Source of the DNA: Sandaracinaceae bacterium
Lineage (GTDB): Bacteria; Myxococcota_A; Polyangia; Polyangiales; Sandaracinaceae
Direction: 5' to 3'
DNA: 64,000 nt
Assembly (NCBI GenBank): GCA_020633195.1
Contig: JACKEC010000016.1
Span: forward strand, 744,001-808,000
The notes under the pieces were generated by a model. That model was not told the origin of the DNA. It worked only from the letters and a program-made list of their open reading frames with translations, and did not search any database. The translations under genes were made by a program, and so were the position numbers. Below, piece by piece: positions 63,628 through 64,000 of the stretch; position 1 is the stretch's first letter; every line of letters starts with the position of its first letter.

Positions 63628-64000
63628 ATGGATAGAGCTTGGTACTTGCGCTTCAGCGCGGTGATCATCGCGCTGCTCGCGTCCCTCTTCCTCCTCCTGC
63701 AGACCGTCAATCGCGCGGGCTGGGTCGGGGATCACGAAGCCGTCACCGCCGCGCTGCGCGACGGCACGACCGACGAGCTGACCGGGATGAACGCCCTCTT
63801 CGCGTGGCTCACCGAGCACGTCGATCGGCAGATCACCCCGGGCCTCGACATCCAGGGCGGCCTCCGCCTGATGTACACGGTCGACATGGACGCGGCGATC
63901 GAGGATCGCCAGCGCGCCCGCGCGCAGCAGCTGCTGCGCCGGCTCGGCGAGCGCCTCGACATCGTCGACGAGGGCGAGGTCCCCGACGAGGACGAGCTCG
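63628..64000 (+). CDS. secD: Protein translocase subunit SecD, 5' part only
   Basis: Open from ATG at 63628 to the window end (124 codons), two bases after the yajC stop. First membrane helix YLRFSAVIIALLASLFLLLQTV and the SecD signature LDIQGGLRLMYTVDMDAAIEDR (LGLDLQGGxxL type). SecD uses the proton gradient to help release exported proteins in the periplasm. The gene is cut by the window edge. Confidence 0.93.
   Translation, partial: MDRAWYLRFSAVIIALLASLFLLLQTVNRAGWVGDHEAVTAALRDGTTDELTGMNALFAWLTEHVDRQITPGLDIQGGLRLMYTVDMDAAIEDRQRARAQQLLRRLGERLDIVDEGEVPDEDEL

Overview
The window is about 70% G+C and looks like a chromosome segment of a myxobacterium (phylum Myxococcota, probably the Polyangiales/Sandaracinaceae side). 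The evidence is Hanks-type kinases in operons with PEGA proteins, receiver proteins with DUF4388-type domains, a giant TPR protein, many lipoproteins with Asp/Ala 'DAG' linkers after the lipobox, OmpA proteins with calcium-binding repeats, and four-helix-bundle and DUF222-like HNH genes. No genus can be named from sequence alone. All functions are read from motifs; no database search was run.

Layout. 1-6 kb: a degenerate short-chain dehydrogenase, a TerB-like protein and a methyltransferase, then an HNH endonuclease with a LexA-type site in its promoter, an unrecognised cytosolic protein and a GT87-like membrane glycosyltransferase. 6-12 kb (minus): TonB-like protein, Lgt-like protein, secreted peptidoglycan amidase, small lipoprotein, OmpA-type protein. 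12-17.3 kb (plus): an exported operon of Tat-dependent PhoD-like phosphodiesterase, DUF2252 lipoprotein, porin-like barrel and lamin-tail lipoprotein. 17.3-19.45 kb: a repeat-rich island with two copies of a composite non-coding repeat (GAGCAC hexamer array plus about 365 bp of small hairpins) flanking one four-helix-bundle gene, and MITE-like palindromes. 19.5-31 kb: DsbD, then two haem-binding propeller-type lipoproteins with a HEAT-repeat protein between them, a membrane protein, a DUF4398-like lipoprotein/OmpA pair and a poly-Gly outer-membrane protein.

31-47 kb: acyl-CoA synthetase; receiver/DUF4388 protein with an 1,802-residue TPR protein; heat-shock sigma factor; YgfZ and A-type Fe-S carrier; CAP-domain protein; and the tightly coupled set CPBP protease, HAD phosphatase, nadC, birA. 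47-52 kb: dnaG-rpoD (macromolecular synthesis operon) preceded by a tandem start-codon repeat, a CAU tRNA and a zinc-ribbon coiled-coil protein. 52-63 kb (minus): kinase, two PEGA proteins and a kinase in one operon; ilvE; a pseudo-receiver/DUF4388/TPR protein coupled to glnE. 63-64 kb: yajC and the start of secD, which runs off the window.

Most genes sit in short co-directional operons with 1- or 4-base overlaps (ATGA, GTGA or TTGA type). Three of the five convergent gene junctions carry large inverted repeats or hairpins; many small hairpins here and in the repeat island share a GAA loop. The least explained parts are the 17.3-19.45 kb repeat island, the 21-27.5 kb haem lipoprotein cluster, the micro-ORF ladder in front of dnaG and the SOS-type promoter of the HNH gene.
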